From: Xanthomonas arboricola
GTDB taxonomy: Bacteria > Pseudomonadota > Gammaproteobacteria > Xanthomonadales > Xanthomonadaceae
Assembly: GCF_003353015.1 (NCBI RefSeq)
Contig: NZ_QREM01000009.1
Location: 1,460,314 to 1,513,706 of the forward strand
DNA length: 53,393 nt
Reading direction: 5' to 3'
The stretch's first letter is position 1. Each line of letters opens with the position of its first letter. The position numbers and the translations under genes are program-made. Under the pieces are notes generated by a model, which worked only from the letters and a program-made list of their open reading frames with translations, had not been told where the DNA came from and did no database searches. This document shows, piece after piece, positions 42,640 through 51,261 of the stretch.

Positions 42640-43479
42640 CTACGCGTCAAATAGCCTGCGTTGTGGATCCGGTGGCGGTAAATCGGCGAGCAGCTGCGCG
42701 AGTCGATCGCGCTGCGTACGTAGCGGGTCGTGCATCAGGAAGTTGGCCAGGCGTGCGTGCCAGGCCGGCCAGCGCGTGGCCAGGGCATCCATGTCGCCAT
42801 CGGCCGGCCGGCCTTCGTGTGGCGAGGCGACAAAGGCGGTGTCGCACAGCACGTTGCGCCATCCCAGCCCCGCCATGCGCAGGCTCAGGTCCACCAGTGC
42901 CGCATACCAGGAGCCATAGCTGCTGGCATCCAGGCCGCCGGCCTTGCGCCGCGCGCTACCACGCAGCAGTACCGCGTGGCCGATCGCCGATGGCAGTTCC
43001 GGATGCAGCGGCGGCATCGCTGCACACGCAGCGGCCAGCCGCTCCGGCGCGGCAGGCATTGGATTGAGTTCGCCCAGGCGTGGCCAGCTGCAGGCTTCGC
43101 CCACATTGCTCCACGGGGTGGCGGTGGCAATCGCCGCATCGCGCGCAAAGCAGGCGTCGAGCTGATTCAACCAACCCGGCAGCGGGCAGGCATCCACACC
43201 CAGCACCACCACATCGGCATCGCCGCAGCCGCTGAGCATTTCGTCCAGATGCGCCACCTCGCCGAGCATGCGCTGGCGACGGGTGTGATGCGCCTGCAGC
43301 TGCGTGCGCGCCAGCCAGTGTTCGATGACGGCACGGCCGCGCGGGCCGGCCTGCGCGTCGTCGGCCAGCCACACCCGCGTGCCGGCGGGCGTGGCGGCAT
43401 CCAGTGCACCCAGGCACGCATCCAGCGCCTCGTCGTCGGTGCCGACCGGCACCAGCACGACGGGCAGTGCCGCACTCAT
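42640..43479 (-). CDS. GT2-like glycosyltransferase-family protein downstream of xpsD
   Basis: The 279-aa protein begins VVLVPVGTDDEALDACLGAL and has WLADDAQ, DADVVVLGVDACPLPGWLNQLDACF and ATPWSN, a layout like GT-A (GT2) enzymes with a DxD-like position in GVDACPL. Activity is not certain because the acidic motifs are weak. Its start overlaps the xpsD stop by four bases, so it is translated as part of the secretion operon. A role in modifying a secretion component or substrate is conceivable but unproven. Confidence 0.65.
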   Translation of the reverse strand: MSAALPVVLVPVGTDDEALDACLGALDAATPAGTRVWLADDAQAGPRGRAVIEHWLARTQLQAHHTRRQRMLGEVAHLDEMLSGCGDADVVVLGVDACPLPGWLNQLDACFARDAAIATATPWSNVGEACSWPRLGELNPMPAAPERLAAACAAMPPLHPELPSAIGHAVLLRGSARRKAGGLDASSYGSWYAALVDLSLRMAGLGWRNVLCDTAFVASPHEGRPADGDMDALATRWPAWHARLANFLMHDPLRTQRDRLAQLLADLPPPDPQRRLFDA

Positions 43480-45761
43480 TGCGGCTTCTGGCTGGGCTTC
43501 AGCGGCTCCATGGCCTTGAACTTCTGGCCGTATTCGTCGGTGAGATTGCGCGCTTCCTGCGGGTTGCGCACGATCGACGGGGTGATCAGCACGATGACTT
43601 CGCGGCGGCGCGTATCGCGAGTCTTTCTGCCAAACAACGCGCCAACGACTGGAAGCTTACTCAACATAGGCACGCCTGAACTGCCATCGGTCGTGCTGTC
43701 ATCAATCAAGCCTGCGAGCATGATGGTGTCACCACTCTGGACAGCTGCCTCGGTTTTGACACGTCGCGTATTGATGTCGACGTTACATGCCGCGCTGTTG
43801 ACCGTGGTTGTGGTGGCCGCGGTACAGGCATCAGGGCGAGCACCCGGCGTGCTTATTTCCTGCACGATATCAAGGAACACCATACCGTCCTTGGTCACGC
43901 GCGGACGCACCTTGAGGATGACGCCGGTATCAATGTATTGGACAGACGAAAAGCTGCTGTCACTGCCCAAGCCAGTGTTGATCGAGGTGGAATTGATCGG
44001 GATGCGCGATCCGACGTTGAGTGTGGCCTCGGCATTGTTACGCACGAAAACGGATGGCGTCTGCAGCAACCGCAGGTTAGTGACCTGATCCAGGGCGCTG
44101 ATGATGGCGGCTGCGTTCTTACCGAGGAATGTCCACCCCACCCCATTATTAGTGACGCTTCCAGCGATATCGCCCCAAATGTTGCGGCCGGCTGCCGATG
44201 GCAAATTTGCGCCGCCGGCAGTCGTCGCTGCGTTGACTGCATTCTCGAAGTACCAGTTCACACCGTACTGAAGCTGGCCGGTCAAATTCACCTCCGCCAC
44301 CTGCGCCTCGATATGCACCTGCATCGGCATCACGTCGAGCTTTTCGATGACGTCGCGGATGGAGGTCCATGCCTGCGGGGTGGAGCGCACCAGCAAGGTA
44401 TTGGTTTCGGCCACCGCCGACACGCCGACCTTGTCGCCTTCCACTTCCAGCGTCACCGCGCCATTGCCGTTGCTGCGCGGCGACAGCTGCAGGCTGCCGT
44501 TGCCCAGACCGCCGCTACTGCTGCCACTGCCGCCACCGAAGCTGCTGCCGGAGGCGCTGCCATCGCTGCTGTCGCCGACGCTGCCGCCGGTCATGCCGGA
44601 GCTGCCGCCCATGCTGCTGTCGCGATTGCCCAGCTGCCCACCCAGCACGCTGGTTTCCGCGCCCGGCGCCAGCGAAGCATTGGAGTCGCCGTTGTTGCCG
44701 CGGCCGCCGAACACTTCCGACAGGCGGTCGGCCAGGTCCTTGGCCTTGATGTACTTCAACTCGTACGAGAACAGCCGCACGCCGCCGCCGGCGCTGTCGA
44801 TGCGGTCCAGCCACTGCTGGATCTGGTCCAGGTAGCGCGGCTGCGGGGTGATCACCAGCACCGCGTTGGCGTTCTCCAGCGGCATGAAGCGGAACATGCC
44901 GGCGCTGGGCGTCTTGCTCTGTTCGCCGAACACCTTCTCCAGATCGGCAGAAACCTTTTCGGCCTTGCCGGACTGGATCGGGAACACGCCCACCGACATG
45001 CCCGACAGCCAGTCCACGTCGAAGATCTGCACGGTGCGCAGGTAGTTTTCCAGCTCGGCGCGGGTGCCGCCCAGGGTGATCACGTTGCGCGAGGGATCGG
45101 TGCCGACGATGGCGTTGGGGCGCGCGTACGGCTCCAGCACCTTCTTCATTTCGCTGGCGGAGATGAACTTCAACGGCACCACGCGCACCTCGAAGCCGCG
45201 CGCGGCCGACGGCGATGCGGTGCTGGGCGCGACGGTGCCGGCCAGCGCCTGGTCGGCGGGCACGATGTTGTAGCGGCCGCCGCTGAACACCATGCGCGCG
45301 TTGTTCCAGCCCAGCACCATTTCCAGCAGGTTCAGGGCCTGCGCCGGCGAGACCGGATTGGGCGTGGCCAGGGTCACGGTGCCCTGCACGCCGGGGGCAA
45401 TGACGTAGTTCTGCCCGAGCATGTCGCCCAGGATGGCCTTGACCACCGCCTGCACCGATTCGCCTTCGAAATTGAAGGTGGCGCTGCCGCTGCTGGCCAT
45501 GCCCAGCGAGGGCGACGGCGCCGCGGCGGCGCCCTGGTTGATCATGGTGCCGCTGCCCCGCCGGATCACCGGGCTGGGCTTGGCGCTGGCATTGCCGTCG
45601 GCGCGTTGCTCGGCACTGGTCTGGGTGGCGCCGGCGGCGCCGACTTGCGGGTCCAGGCGCGCGTCGCGGCGCACCTCCGGCGGCGGAGTGCTGGCGCAAC
45701 CGGCCAGCAGGCCGATCAGCAGGGACACGGGAAACAGGCGCTGCGTCATGCGTTCACTCAT
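43476..45761 (-). CDS. xpsD: Type II secretion secretin XpsD (GspD), lipoprotein
   Basis: The 761-aa protein is the outer-membrane secretin. It has a lipobox (LLIGLLAGC, Cys22), consistent with XpsD being lipidated. N0-N3 domains run to about residue 460 (VVKAILGDMLGQNYVIAPG, FRFMPLENANAVLVITPQPRYL), with a Gly/Ser-rich insert in N3 (about 365-430). The secretin domain follows (LNLTGQLQYGVNWYFENAV, TPSVFVRNNAEATLNVGSRIP, LPVVGALFGRKTRDTRRREVIVLITP). The DNA for the secretin domain (about 43620-44270) is less GC-rich than the rest. It overlaps xpsN and the next gene by four bases each. Confidence 0.96.
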   Translation of the reverse strand: MSERMTQRLFPVSLLIGLLAGCASTPPPEVRRDARLDPQVGAAGATQTSAEQRADGNASAKPSPVIRRGSGTMINQGAAAAPSPSLGMASSGSATFNFEGESVQAVVKAILGDMLGQNYVIAPGVQGTVTLATPNPVSPAQALNLLEMVLGWNNARMVFSGGRYNIVPADQALAGTVAPSTASPSAARGFEVRVVPLKFISASEMKKVLEPYARPNAIVGTDPSRNVITLGGTRAELENYLRTVQIFDVDWLSGMSVGVFPIQSGKAEKVSADLEKVFGEQSKTPSAGMFRFMPLENANAVLVITPQPRYLDQIQQWLDRIDSAGGGVRLFSYELKYIKAKDLADRLSEVFGGRGNNGDSNASLAPGAETSVLGGQLGNRDSSMGGSSGMTGGSVGDSSDGSASGSSFGGGSGSSSGGLGNGSLQLSPRSNGNGAVTLEVEGDKVGVSAVAETNTLLVRSTPQAWTSIRDVIEKLDVMPMQVHIEAQVAEVNLTGQLQYGVNWYFENAVNAATTAGGANLPSAAGRNIWGDIAGSVTNNGVGWTFLGKNAAAIISALDQVTNLRLLQTPSVFVRNNAEATLNVGSRIPINSTSINTGLGSDSSFSSVQYIDTGVILKVRPRVTKDGMVFLDIVQEISTPGARPDACTAATTTTVNSAACNVDINTRRVKTEAAVQSGDTIMLAGLIDDSTTDGSSGVPMLSKLPVVGALFGRKTRDTRRREVIVLITPSIVRNPQEARNLTDEYGQKFKAMEPLKPSQKPQ

Positions 45762-46549
45762 TGGGTCTGACCGGGGGTAGAGCCGCTCTGGCGCTGCTGT
45801 TGCAGCTGGCGGCGTCGGGCTTCGATACGTTCGCGGATGGCGCGCATCTGATCGTCGGAGGGGCGTGGGGCTTCCTGGGCACCATCGCTGCGTTGCGGCG
45901 GCACCGTCGGCGGTGCCTGCCCGCCGGGCTGCTGTGGCTGCGTGGCGGGCTGGGTCTGCGGCGGTTGCGTCGGTGCAACGGCGGCGGCATCGGGCGAGGG
46001 TAACGGCGGAGTGGCACCGGCGGCGGCGCGCGCGCCCGCATTGGCGGTGGGCGGTTGCCCGCCCAGGCCGTTGAACACGTGCAGCTCCAGTGTCTGGGTG
46101 CCGCCGGGGCCTTCGATGGTTGCGCTGCGCGGCTGCAGGGCGAGCAGGCGCCAGCCCTTGACCGCCTCGCCGCCCAGCTGCACACGCACCGAATCCTGCG
46201 GGTCCAGCGTCAGCGTGGCCATCTTGAAGTTGTCGGTCAGCAGCACGCCGGTCAGGCGCACCGTCGAGGCGGCGCCGCTGCCATCGTTGCCGGACAGGAA
46301 GAACGGATGCGGCAGGCGGTCTTCGGCGAAGGCCGGATGCGCGGCGATCTCCGAGTACTTTTCGAATGCGCCCAGCCGTTCCGGCGCCGGTGCCGGCAGC
46401 GTGGGCAGGCGCTGCACCAGGGCCGGGTCGTCCGGCAGCAACTCCACGCGCTTGCCCAGCCCGGCCACGGCCAGCACGCAGACCAGCAGCGCCCAGCCGA
46501 CCACGGTGGCCAGCAGCCAGGTGCGCAGGCCGATCATGTCAAGGCGCAT
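45758..46549 (-). CDS. xpsN: Type II secretion protein XpsN (GspC-like)
   Basis: The 263-aa inner-membrane protein has one N-terminal helix (TWLLATVVGWALLVCVLAVAGLG), a periplasmic homology region resembling GspC (STVRLTGVLLTDNFKMATLTLD), and a long Pro/Gln/Ala-rich C-terminus. XpsN replaces GspC in Xanthomonas, linking the inner-membrane platform (XpsL/M) to the secretin XpsD. The gene lies directly before xpsD and overlaps it by four bases, as expected. There is no PDZ or coiled-coil domain of the classical GspC type. Confidence 0.92.
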   Translation of the reverse strand: MRLDMIGLRTWLLATVVGWALLVCVLAVAGLGKRVELLPDDPALVQRLPTLPAPAPERLGAFEKYSEIAAHPAFAEDRLPHPFFLSGNDGSGAASTVRLTGVLLTDNFKMATLTLDPQDSVRVQLGGEAVKGWRLLALQPRSATIEGPGGTQTLELHVFNGLGGQPPTANAGARAAAGATPPLPSPDAAAVAPTQPPQTQPATQPQQPGGQAPPTVPPQRSDGAQEAPRPSDDQMRAIRERIEARRRQLQQQRQSGSTPGQTQ

Positions 46550-47192
46550 TGCCGGCCTCCGCAGCGTCGGGGGCGGCGGGCGCCGCGTCGGTGTTCAGCG
46601 GCGCGGCGCTGGCGCCGGGGCGCAGGTAGCCGGCCAGCTCGAAGGCGATATCCAGGCCGTTGCCGCTTTCGTTGGGCGAGAGTTGATAGCGCTGCGCCAT
46701 CACGTTGAGATTGTCCACGAACAGGCGCGGGGTGCCGTTTTCCAGGCTGTACAGCACCGAGGCCAGCTCCGGCGTGCCGCAGCGCAGGCGCACCTGCACC
46801 GCGACGCGGGTGAAGCGGTCCTTGCTTTCCGGCTGCAGCGGCGAGCGATTGCTGATCGCGCAGCTGCGGTTGCCGGGGCTGGCTTCCACCACGGCGCGCT
46901 CCAGCCGCTGCACCAGGCCGGCCGAGGCCAGTTCGGCCGAGGTCTCCGGCAGGAAGCCGGGGCGGCTTTCCAGGGTCTGGCGCGCCTGGCGTAGCCGCTT
47001 GCTGACTTCCGGTGCCTGCTGCAGCTGCACGCGCACGCGCAGCTCGCGCTCGCGCAGCGCCTGCAGGTCGTCCTGCACGGCGATCATCGGCTGGGTGAAC
47101 CAGGGGTGCACCAGCACCAGATAGGCCACGCCGATCACCAGCAGCAGCAGGCCCAAGGCGATCCAGCGATCGCGCTTAACGTTGCGTGGCAT
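46539..47192 (-). CDS. xpsM: Type II secretion platform protein XpsM (GspM)
   Basis: The 217-aa protein has a short cytoplasmic N-terminus, one membrane helix (WIALGLLLLVIGVAYLVLVHPWF, about residues 10-32), a charged helical segment and a ferredoxin-like periplasmic domain. It partners XpsL in the inner-membrane platform and stabilises it. It overlaps xpsL by 17 bases and xpsN by 11. The start at ATG 47192 gives the expected topology. Confidence 0.93.
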   Translation of the reverse strand: MPRNVKRDRWIALGLLLLVIGVAYLVLVHPWFTQPMIAVQDDLQALRERELRVRVQLQQAPEVSKRLRQARQTLESRPGFLPETSAELASAGLVQRLERAVVEASPGNRSCAISNRSPLQPESKDRFTRVAVQVRLRCGTPELASVLYSLENGTPRLFVDNLNVMAQRYQLSPNESGNGLDIAFELAGYLRPGASAAPLNTDAAPAAPDAAEAGNAP

Positions 47193-48297
47193 CGGCGGCC
47201 TCCTTGGCATCGGGGCCGGCCAGTTCGGCGGTGATGGTGAAGCGGTCGACGTTGCGACCGGCATCGCTCTGCAGCACGCCGGTCAGCGAGGGCGTGCGCC
47301 ACAGCGGCGAACCTTCCAGGCGCCGCACCAGCGAGGAGGCTTCATTGCTCAGACCGATCAACTGCAATTGCCCGCCTTCGACCGAGAATTTTTCCAGATA
47401 GGTGCCGCCGGGAAGACGCCGGCTCAGCTCGTCCCAGATTTCCACCGAGGTCGGGCGGGTGGCGCGCTGCTGCTGGAAGAAGTTTGCACCTTCGACCAGA
47501 TCCAGCAATTGCTGGCGTTCGGCGGCAACCTGGCGCGCACGCGCGGCGTTGGCCTGCACCTTGGCACGCAGGTCGTCGGCGGCCTGGCGGCGGTTGTCCA
47601 GCAGCAGCCAGCCGGCCACGGCCAGCAACACCAGTGCCGCGGCGGCGAGCAACAGGTTCCAGCGCTGCATCGGGTCGCTGCGCCGCAGCCGGCGCGCCGG
47701 CGGCAGCAGGTTCACCCCCAATGGCAGACCCCGTGCGTCGGCGACATCGATGCCGGACAAGGCGCTGGTCCATGCGTCGGGCACGCCGTCGGGGCCATCG
47801 ATCATGCGTCGCGGCACCACCACCAGTTCGGCATCGAGCTGGCCGTCTTCGCGCACGTCCAGCACGCGCGCATCGAAGTACACCTGGTCGGCGGTGAACG
47901 GGGTTTGCCGGTCGATCTCGAAGCGCGCCACATCCTGCAGGCGCGCCGCTGCCGCAGCAGGCAGGCGCAACGGGCGACGCAAGGCATGCGCGGCCGGCAG
48001 CAGCCAATGCCGCGGCAGGCCTTCCAGCGCGGTCGGCAGCAAGGCGTGGACTTCCTGCGGCTGCACCGGCCATGGCAGGCTGGCGATGGCCTCGCTGCTG
48101 TGGTCGCGCTGACGCAGCAACTGCAACGCCTGCCCATCGGGCTGCAACAACAGCCGCGACGGCGACAGGCCCAACTGCCATTGCCAGCGCTGCGGCAGCC
48201 AGGCCAGCAGCGATTGCTGCCACCAACGCCAGAAGCCTCCGGCGCCCGGCATGGCGCGTACGCCGATACGACCCAAGGTATCCCGCCATGCGGTCAT
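47176..48297 (-). CDS. xpsL: Type II secretion platform protein XpsL (GspL)
   Basis: The 373-aa protein has a cytoplasmic domain (residues 1 to about 210, including [18 protein letters not shown]), one membrane helix ([22 protein letters not shown]) and a periplasmic domain. The cytoplasmic part recruits the ATPase XpsE to the membrane. ATG 48297 overlaps the xpsK stop by four bases, which is why this start was preferred to one 24 bases upstream. Confidence 0.93.
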   Translation of the reverse strand: MTAWRDTLGRIGVRAMPGAGGFWRWWQQSLLAWLPQRWQWQLGLSPSRLLLQPDGQALQLLRQRDHSSEAIASLPWPVQPQEVHALLPTALEGLPRHWLLPAAHALRRPLRLPAAAAARLQDVARFEIDRQTPFTADQVYFDARVLDVREDGQLDAELVVVPRRMIDGPDGVPDAWTSALSGIDVADARGLPLGVNLLPPARRLRRSDPMQRWNLLLAAAALVLLAVAGWLLLDNRRQAADDLRAKVQANAARARQVAAERQQLLDLVEGANFFQQQRATRPTSVEIWDELSRRLPGGTYLEKFSVEGGQLQLIGLSNEASSLVRRLEGSPLWRTPSLTGVLQSDAGRNVDRFTITAELAGPDAKEAADATQR

Positions 48298-49145
48298 TGC
48301 ACTGCTGCTCCCTCTTCCCAACGCAACACGGTATACGCCGACCCAGGTAATGCGGACGCACTGGTGGAGACCACCGCCCGCAACACGGCCTCGCGTCCCT
48401 GACTCAGTCGCGCCCGGCTCTCGATACTATAAGTGTCCGACCCACCGACCGTCGCCTCGCTGCCCGGCAAACCCGGCGGCGCGTCACGCTGGGCCAGCAG
48501 CTGCCGCGCATCCAGGCCCATCGCGGTCAGCACCGGGCCGGGCGCAAAGCGCGCCTCGGGACGCGAGCGGCCGCTGTACAGGGTGAGGTTGGGCAACAGC
48601 TTGCGATACAGCTCGCCATCCATGCCCAGCACCAGGCGCAACTCGCCCAGCGTTTCGAACGGGCCATCCTTGGCACCGTACGGCAATCCGGCATCGGCGT
48701 AATCGCGGTCTTCCGCGCCACCGCCGGGCTGGCTCAGCGAGTCGCCGTCGCGCCAGTCGACGATGGCGCCGGCAATGCGCGTATCGCGGCCCTGTTCGGC
48801 ACCGACCGCGCGCACCAGGCCGGCCAGCAGCGCGGGCTCGGCCATGTTCAAGTCCACCTTGCCGCTCTCGTCGGTGATGCGGATCTCCACGGTGGCATCG
48901 TCCATCTGCCAACGATAGCGCCGCCCGTCTGCAAGCCAGCGTGCCTGCGTATCGGTGCTTTGCAAGCGCGAGAGTGCGTATTCCAGGCCAGCACGCGCAT
49001 ATTCCTGCGCCTGCGCGCCGTTGCGCAGCATGCTGCCCTGCAGGGCTTCCACCCGCGCGGTCAGCGCGAATGCACCGATCATCGCGGTGAGCAGGGCGAT
49101 CAGCCACAACACCAACACCAGCGCGGCGCCGCGCATCGCGCTCAT
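48294..49145 (-). CDS. xpsK: Type II secretion minor pseudopilin XpsK (GspK)
   Basis: The 283-aa protein has a short leader and hydrophobic N-terminus ([24 protein letters not shown]) without the Glu5 found in other pseudopilins, as is normal for GspK. A large globular domain follows ([40 protein letters not shown]). It caps the pseudopilus tip with XpsI and XpsJ. It is linked by four-base overlaps to xpsJ and xpsL. Confidence 0.94.
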   Translation of the reverse strand: MSAMRGAALVLVLWLIALLTAMIGAFALTARVEALQGSMLRNGAQAQEYARAGLEYALSRLQSTDTQARWLADGRRYRWQMDDATVEIRITDESGKVDLNMAEPALLAGLVRAVGAEQGRDTRIAGAIVDWRDGDSLSQPGGGAEDRDYADAGLPYGAKDGPFETLGELRLVLGMDGELYRKLLPNLTLYSGRSRPEARFAPGPVLTAMGLDARQLLAQRDAPPGLPGSEATVGGSDTYSIESRARLSQGREAVLRAVVSTSASALPGSAYTVLRWEEGAAVQ

Positions 49146-49777
49146 TGCCCCGCTCCCGGGTTGCTGGATTGCGGCAGGGCCACCACCAGCGGCGGCCAGG
49201 CGGCACCGCCGCTACGGATCTCGATGCGCACCAGCAACGGCAGGCGGTCGTGCCATTCCCACTGCGGCAACCACGCGCTCAGGCGGCCGCTCTGCGGATC
49301 CATGCCGCGATACCGGAAGCTCACCTGCTGCACGCCGTCGGCGAGTGGCTCCGGCGGCAGCGTGGTGCCCTCCTCGATCGACTTGCCCGATTGCAGCATG
49401 GTCAACGCGATCCGCAGGGTGCGCTGCTCGCCATCGCCGGCCACCGACAGATCGTGCAGGTACGGTCCGCCGCGGCCCAGGTAATCCGGCACGTCGGCGG
49501 CAAAACGCATGCGCTGCGCCTCGCCGATGAACAGCATCGGCTGCTGACTCTGCGGGTCGATGCCCATCGCGATCGGCAACGCCGCCGCCAGCCGCCGGCG
49601 CAGGAATTCCTCCACCGCCCGCACGCGCTCGCTGCGCTGGGCGATCGCCTCGCCGCGCTGGCTCACCGCACTGGCCGAGCGCAAGGTGGCAAACGCCAAT
49701 GCCAGCCCGCCGACCAGCAACATCGTCGCCAGCAGCACTTCGATCAAGGTGAAGCCGGCGCTGCGCGACCGACTCAT
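49142..49777 (-). CDS. xpsJ: Type II secretion minor pseudopilin XpsJ (GspJ)
   Basis: The 211-aa protein has a type III (prepilin) signal with cleavage after Gly in [14 protein letters not shown] and the conserved Glu5. The globular domain includes [17 protein letters not shown] and [10 protein letters not shown]. It forms part of the pseudopilus tip. ATGA overlaps occur with xpsI and xpsK. Confidence 0.94.
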   Translation of the reverse strand: MSRSRSAGFTLIEVLLATMLLVGGLALAFATLRSASAVSQRGEAIAQRSERVRAVEEFLRRRLAAALPIAMGIDPQSQQPMLFIGEAQRMRFAADVPDYLGRGGPYLHDLSVAGDGEQRTLRIALTMLQSGKSIEEGTTLPPEPLADGVQQVSFRYRGMDPQSGRLSAWLPQWEWHDRLPLLVRIEIRSGGAAWPPLVVALPQSSNPGAGQ

Positions 49778-50190
49778 GGCGCGCTGCCCGGTTGCGCCGC
49801 CGCGACCAGCCGCAAGGTGCGCCACTGCAACACCTGGTTGGGTTGCTCGCCCCAGCGCACCACCAGGGTCAGTTGCAGCAGCGTGTGTGCGCCGGGAGAC
49901 ACCGGCGCCTGCGGATTGCGCCGCGGCTCGTCGTAGGGGCGTACATCCATCGACCAGCGGAAATGCCCGTCCTCGAACGTGCCTTGCTGCTGCTCGGGCA
50001 CCAGCGGCTTGTCCATGCCCTGGGCGGCCAGCAAGGATTGCGCATGCAAGGTGGCACGCGTGCTGTCGTCGGCCGCGCGCACCTGACGGGCGGCGCCGGA
50101 CAGCGATCCCAGCAACAGGCTCAACGCCAGCGCCAGCAACGCAAAGGCGACGATCACCTCGATCAGGGTGTACCCGCGCTGGCGCTTCAT
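49774..50190 (-). CDS. xpsI: Type II secretion minor pseudopilin XpsI (GspI)
   Basis: The 138-aa protein carries the prepilin motif KRQRG/YTLIEVIVAFALL with Glu5, and a small globular domain (DGHFRWSMDVRPYD, LTLVVRWGEQPNQVLQWRTLRL). It nucleates the tip complex with XpsJ and XpsK. It overlaps its neighbours by four bases on each side. The motif leaves no doubt about start and class. Confidence 0.94.
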   Translation of the reverse strand: MKRQRGYTLIEVIVAFALLALALSLLLGSLSGAARQVRAADDSTRATLHAQSLLAAQGMDKPLVPEQQQGTFEDGHFRWSMDVRPYDEPRRNPQAPVSPGAHTLLQLTLVVRWGEQPNQVLQWRTLRLVAAAQPGSAP

Positions 50191-50696
50191 GGCACCGGCG
50201 TCCGCAACTGCCCGGACCGCACTTCGCCGGTGATCCAGCCCACGTCCACGCGCCAGGTCGCGTCCTTGACGCGCAGATCGATGCGCCCGCCGGTGGAGGC
50301 GCCATCGGGGAAGAACTGGATGGCGCCCTGGTCCTGCCGCGACTGCACCTGCCGCGCACCAGTGAAACGCACCTCCAGCGACGACGGCAGGTCGCCGTGA
50401 TGCCCGCCGGGGGCTTCCCAGCGGCGCTGCTGCGGGTCGATCAGGAAGCGCTGCGGCGTGCCGGTGGCGATCGCCTGCGTGCGCGTATAGCGCAGCTGCG
50501 AGGCGATCGCCTTGCCGGCGGTGCGCAGGCGCATGCCGTCGATCCCGCCGTTGAGTGCTGCGGCGGCCAGCACGCCGGCCATCGCGATCAAGGCGATGAC
50601 CAGCAGCATCTCCAGCAACGAACTGCCACGCGAGCGCGTACGACCAGGGCCGACCACTCCATGCGGATGACGCAACGGCTGACACGCAAGGCGCAT
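50187..50696 (-). CDS. xpsH: Type II secretion pseudopilin XpsH (GspH)
   Basis: The 169-aa protein has an unusually long leader (about 22 residues, MRLACQPLRHPHGVV...) before the prepilin site RSRG/SSLLEMLLVIAL. Ser replaces the usual Phe at +1, but Glu5 is kept. The globular domain is GspH-like (LRTAGKAIASQLRYTRTQAIATG). It lies 10 bases after xpsG and overlaps xpsI by four. Confidence 0.93.
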   Translation of the reverse strand: MRLACQPLRHPHGVVGPGRTRSRGSSLLEMLLVIALIAMAGVLAAAALNGGIDGMRLRTAGKAIASQLRYTRTQAIATGTPQRFLIDPQQRRWEAPGGHHGDLPSSLEVRFTGARQVQSRQDQGAIQFFPDGASTGGRIDLRVKDATWRVDVGWITGEVRSGQLRTPVP

Positions 50697-50706
50697 GGCG
50701 AACGGC

Positions 50707-51138
50707 TTATTGGTACTTGATGTCCGCGTCGTAACTGCTGCCACCGGGACGGCCGTCCTTGCCCAGGCTGATCAGATCGAACGGCTGGCCATCGCCCGGC
50801 ACGCGGTACTCGATGGTGTGGCCCCATGGGTCGTTCAATTCGACCGGCTTGGCGTACGGGCCGAGCCAGCCGCTGCTGCCGCCGGGCTGGGTGACCAGGT
50901 CATCGAGCTTGCTCGGCAACTTGCCGGTGTCGAGCTGGAAATTCTCGACCTTGCCGGCCAGCGTCTGGATCTGCGACTTGGCCAGGTTGGCCTTGCCGCG
51001 ATCGGCACCACCGAGCACACGGCTGCCGACCAGGGTCAGCACCGCGCCGATCAGCACGATGACGATGATGATTTCCAGCAGGCTCATGCCGGCCTGGCCT
51101 GCACGCGATGGGCTACGGGTGATGGAACGCTTGATCAT
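50707..51138 (-). CDS. xpsG: Type II secretion major pseudopilin XpsG (GspG)
   Basis: The 143-aa protein is the main pseudopilus subunit. The prepilin site AGQAG/MSLLEIIIVIVLIG has Met at +1 and Glu5. The C-terminal part LDDLVTQPGGSSGWLGPYAKPVELNDPWGH and DLISLGKDGRPGG is the GspG calcium-binding-loop region. A strong ribosome-binding site (AAGGAAA) precedes ATG 51138. A gap of 123 bp separates it from xpsF, enough for a promoter driving high-level pseudopilin expression. Confidence 0.96.
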   Translation of the reverse strand: MIKRSITRSPSRAGQAGMSLLEIIIVIVLIGAVLTLVGSRVLGGADRGKANLAKSQIQTLAGKVENFQLDTGKLPSKLDDLVTQPGGSSGWLGPYAKPVELNDPWGHTIEYRVPGDGQPFDLISLGKDGRPGGSSYDADIKYQ

Positions 51139-51261
51139 GAACGATTTCCTTGCACGTCGATGAAAGATGCTGCCGCCAGAAGATGACACGGCGGCCATTG
51201 CGATGGTTCCCGCATGGGTGTCGCGCGGTCGCCGAAACGTTGTTGTGACTCCACTACCACG

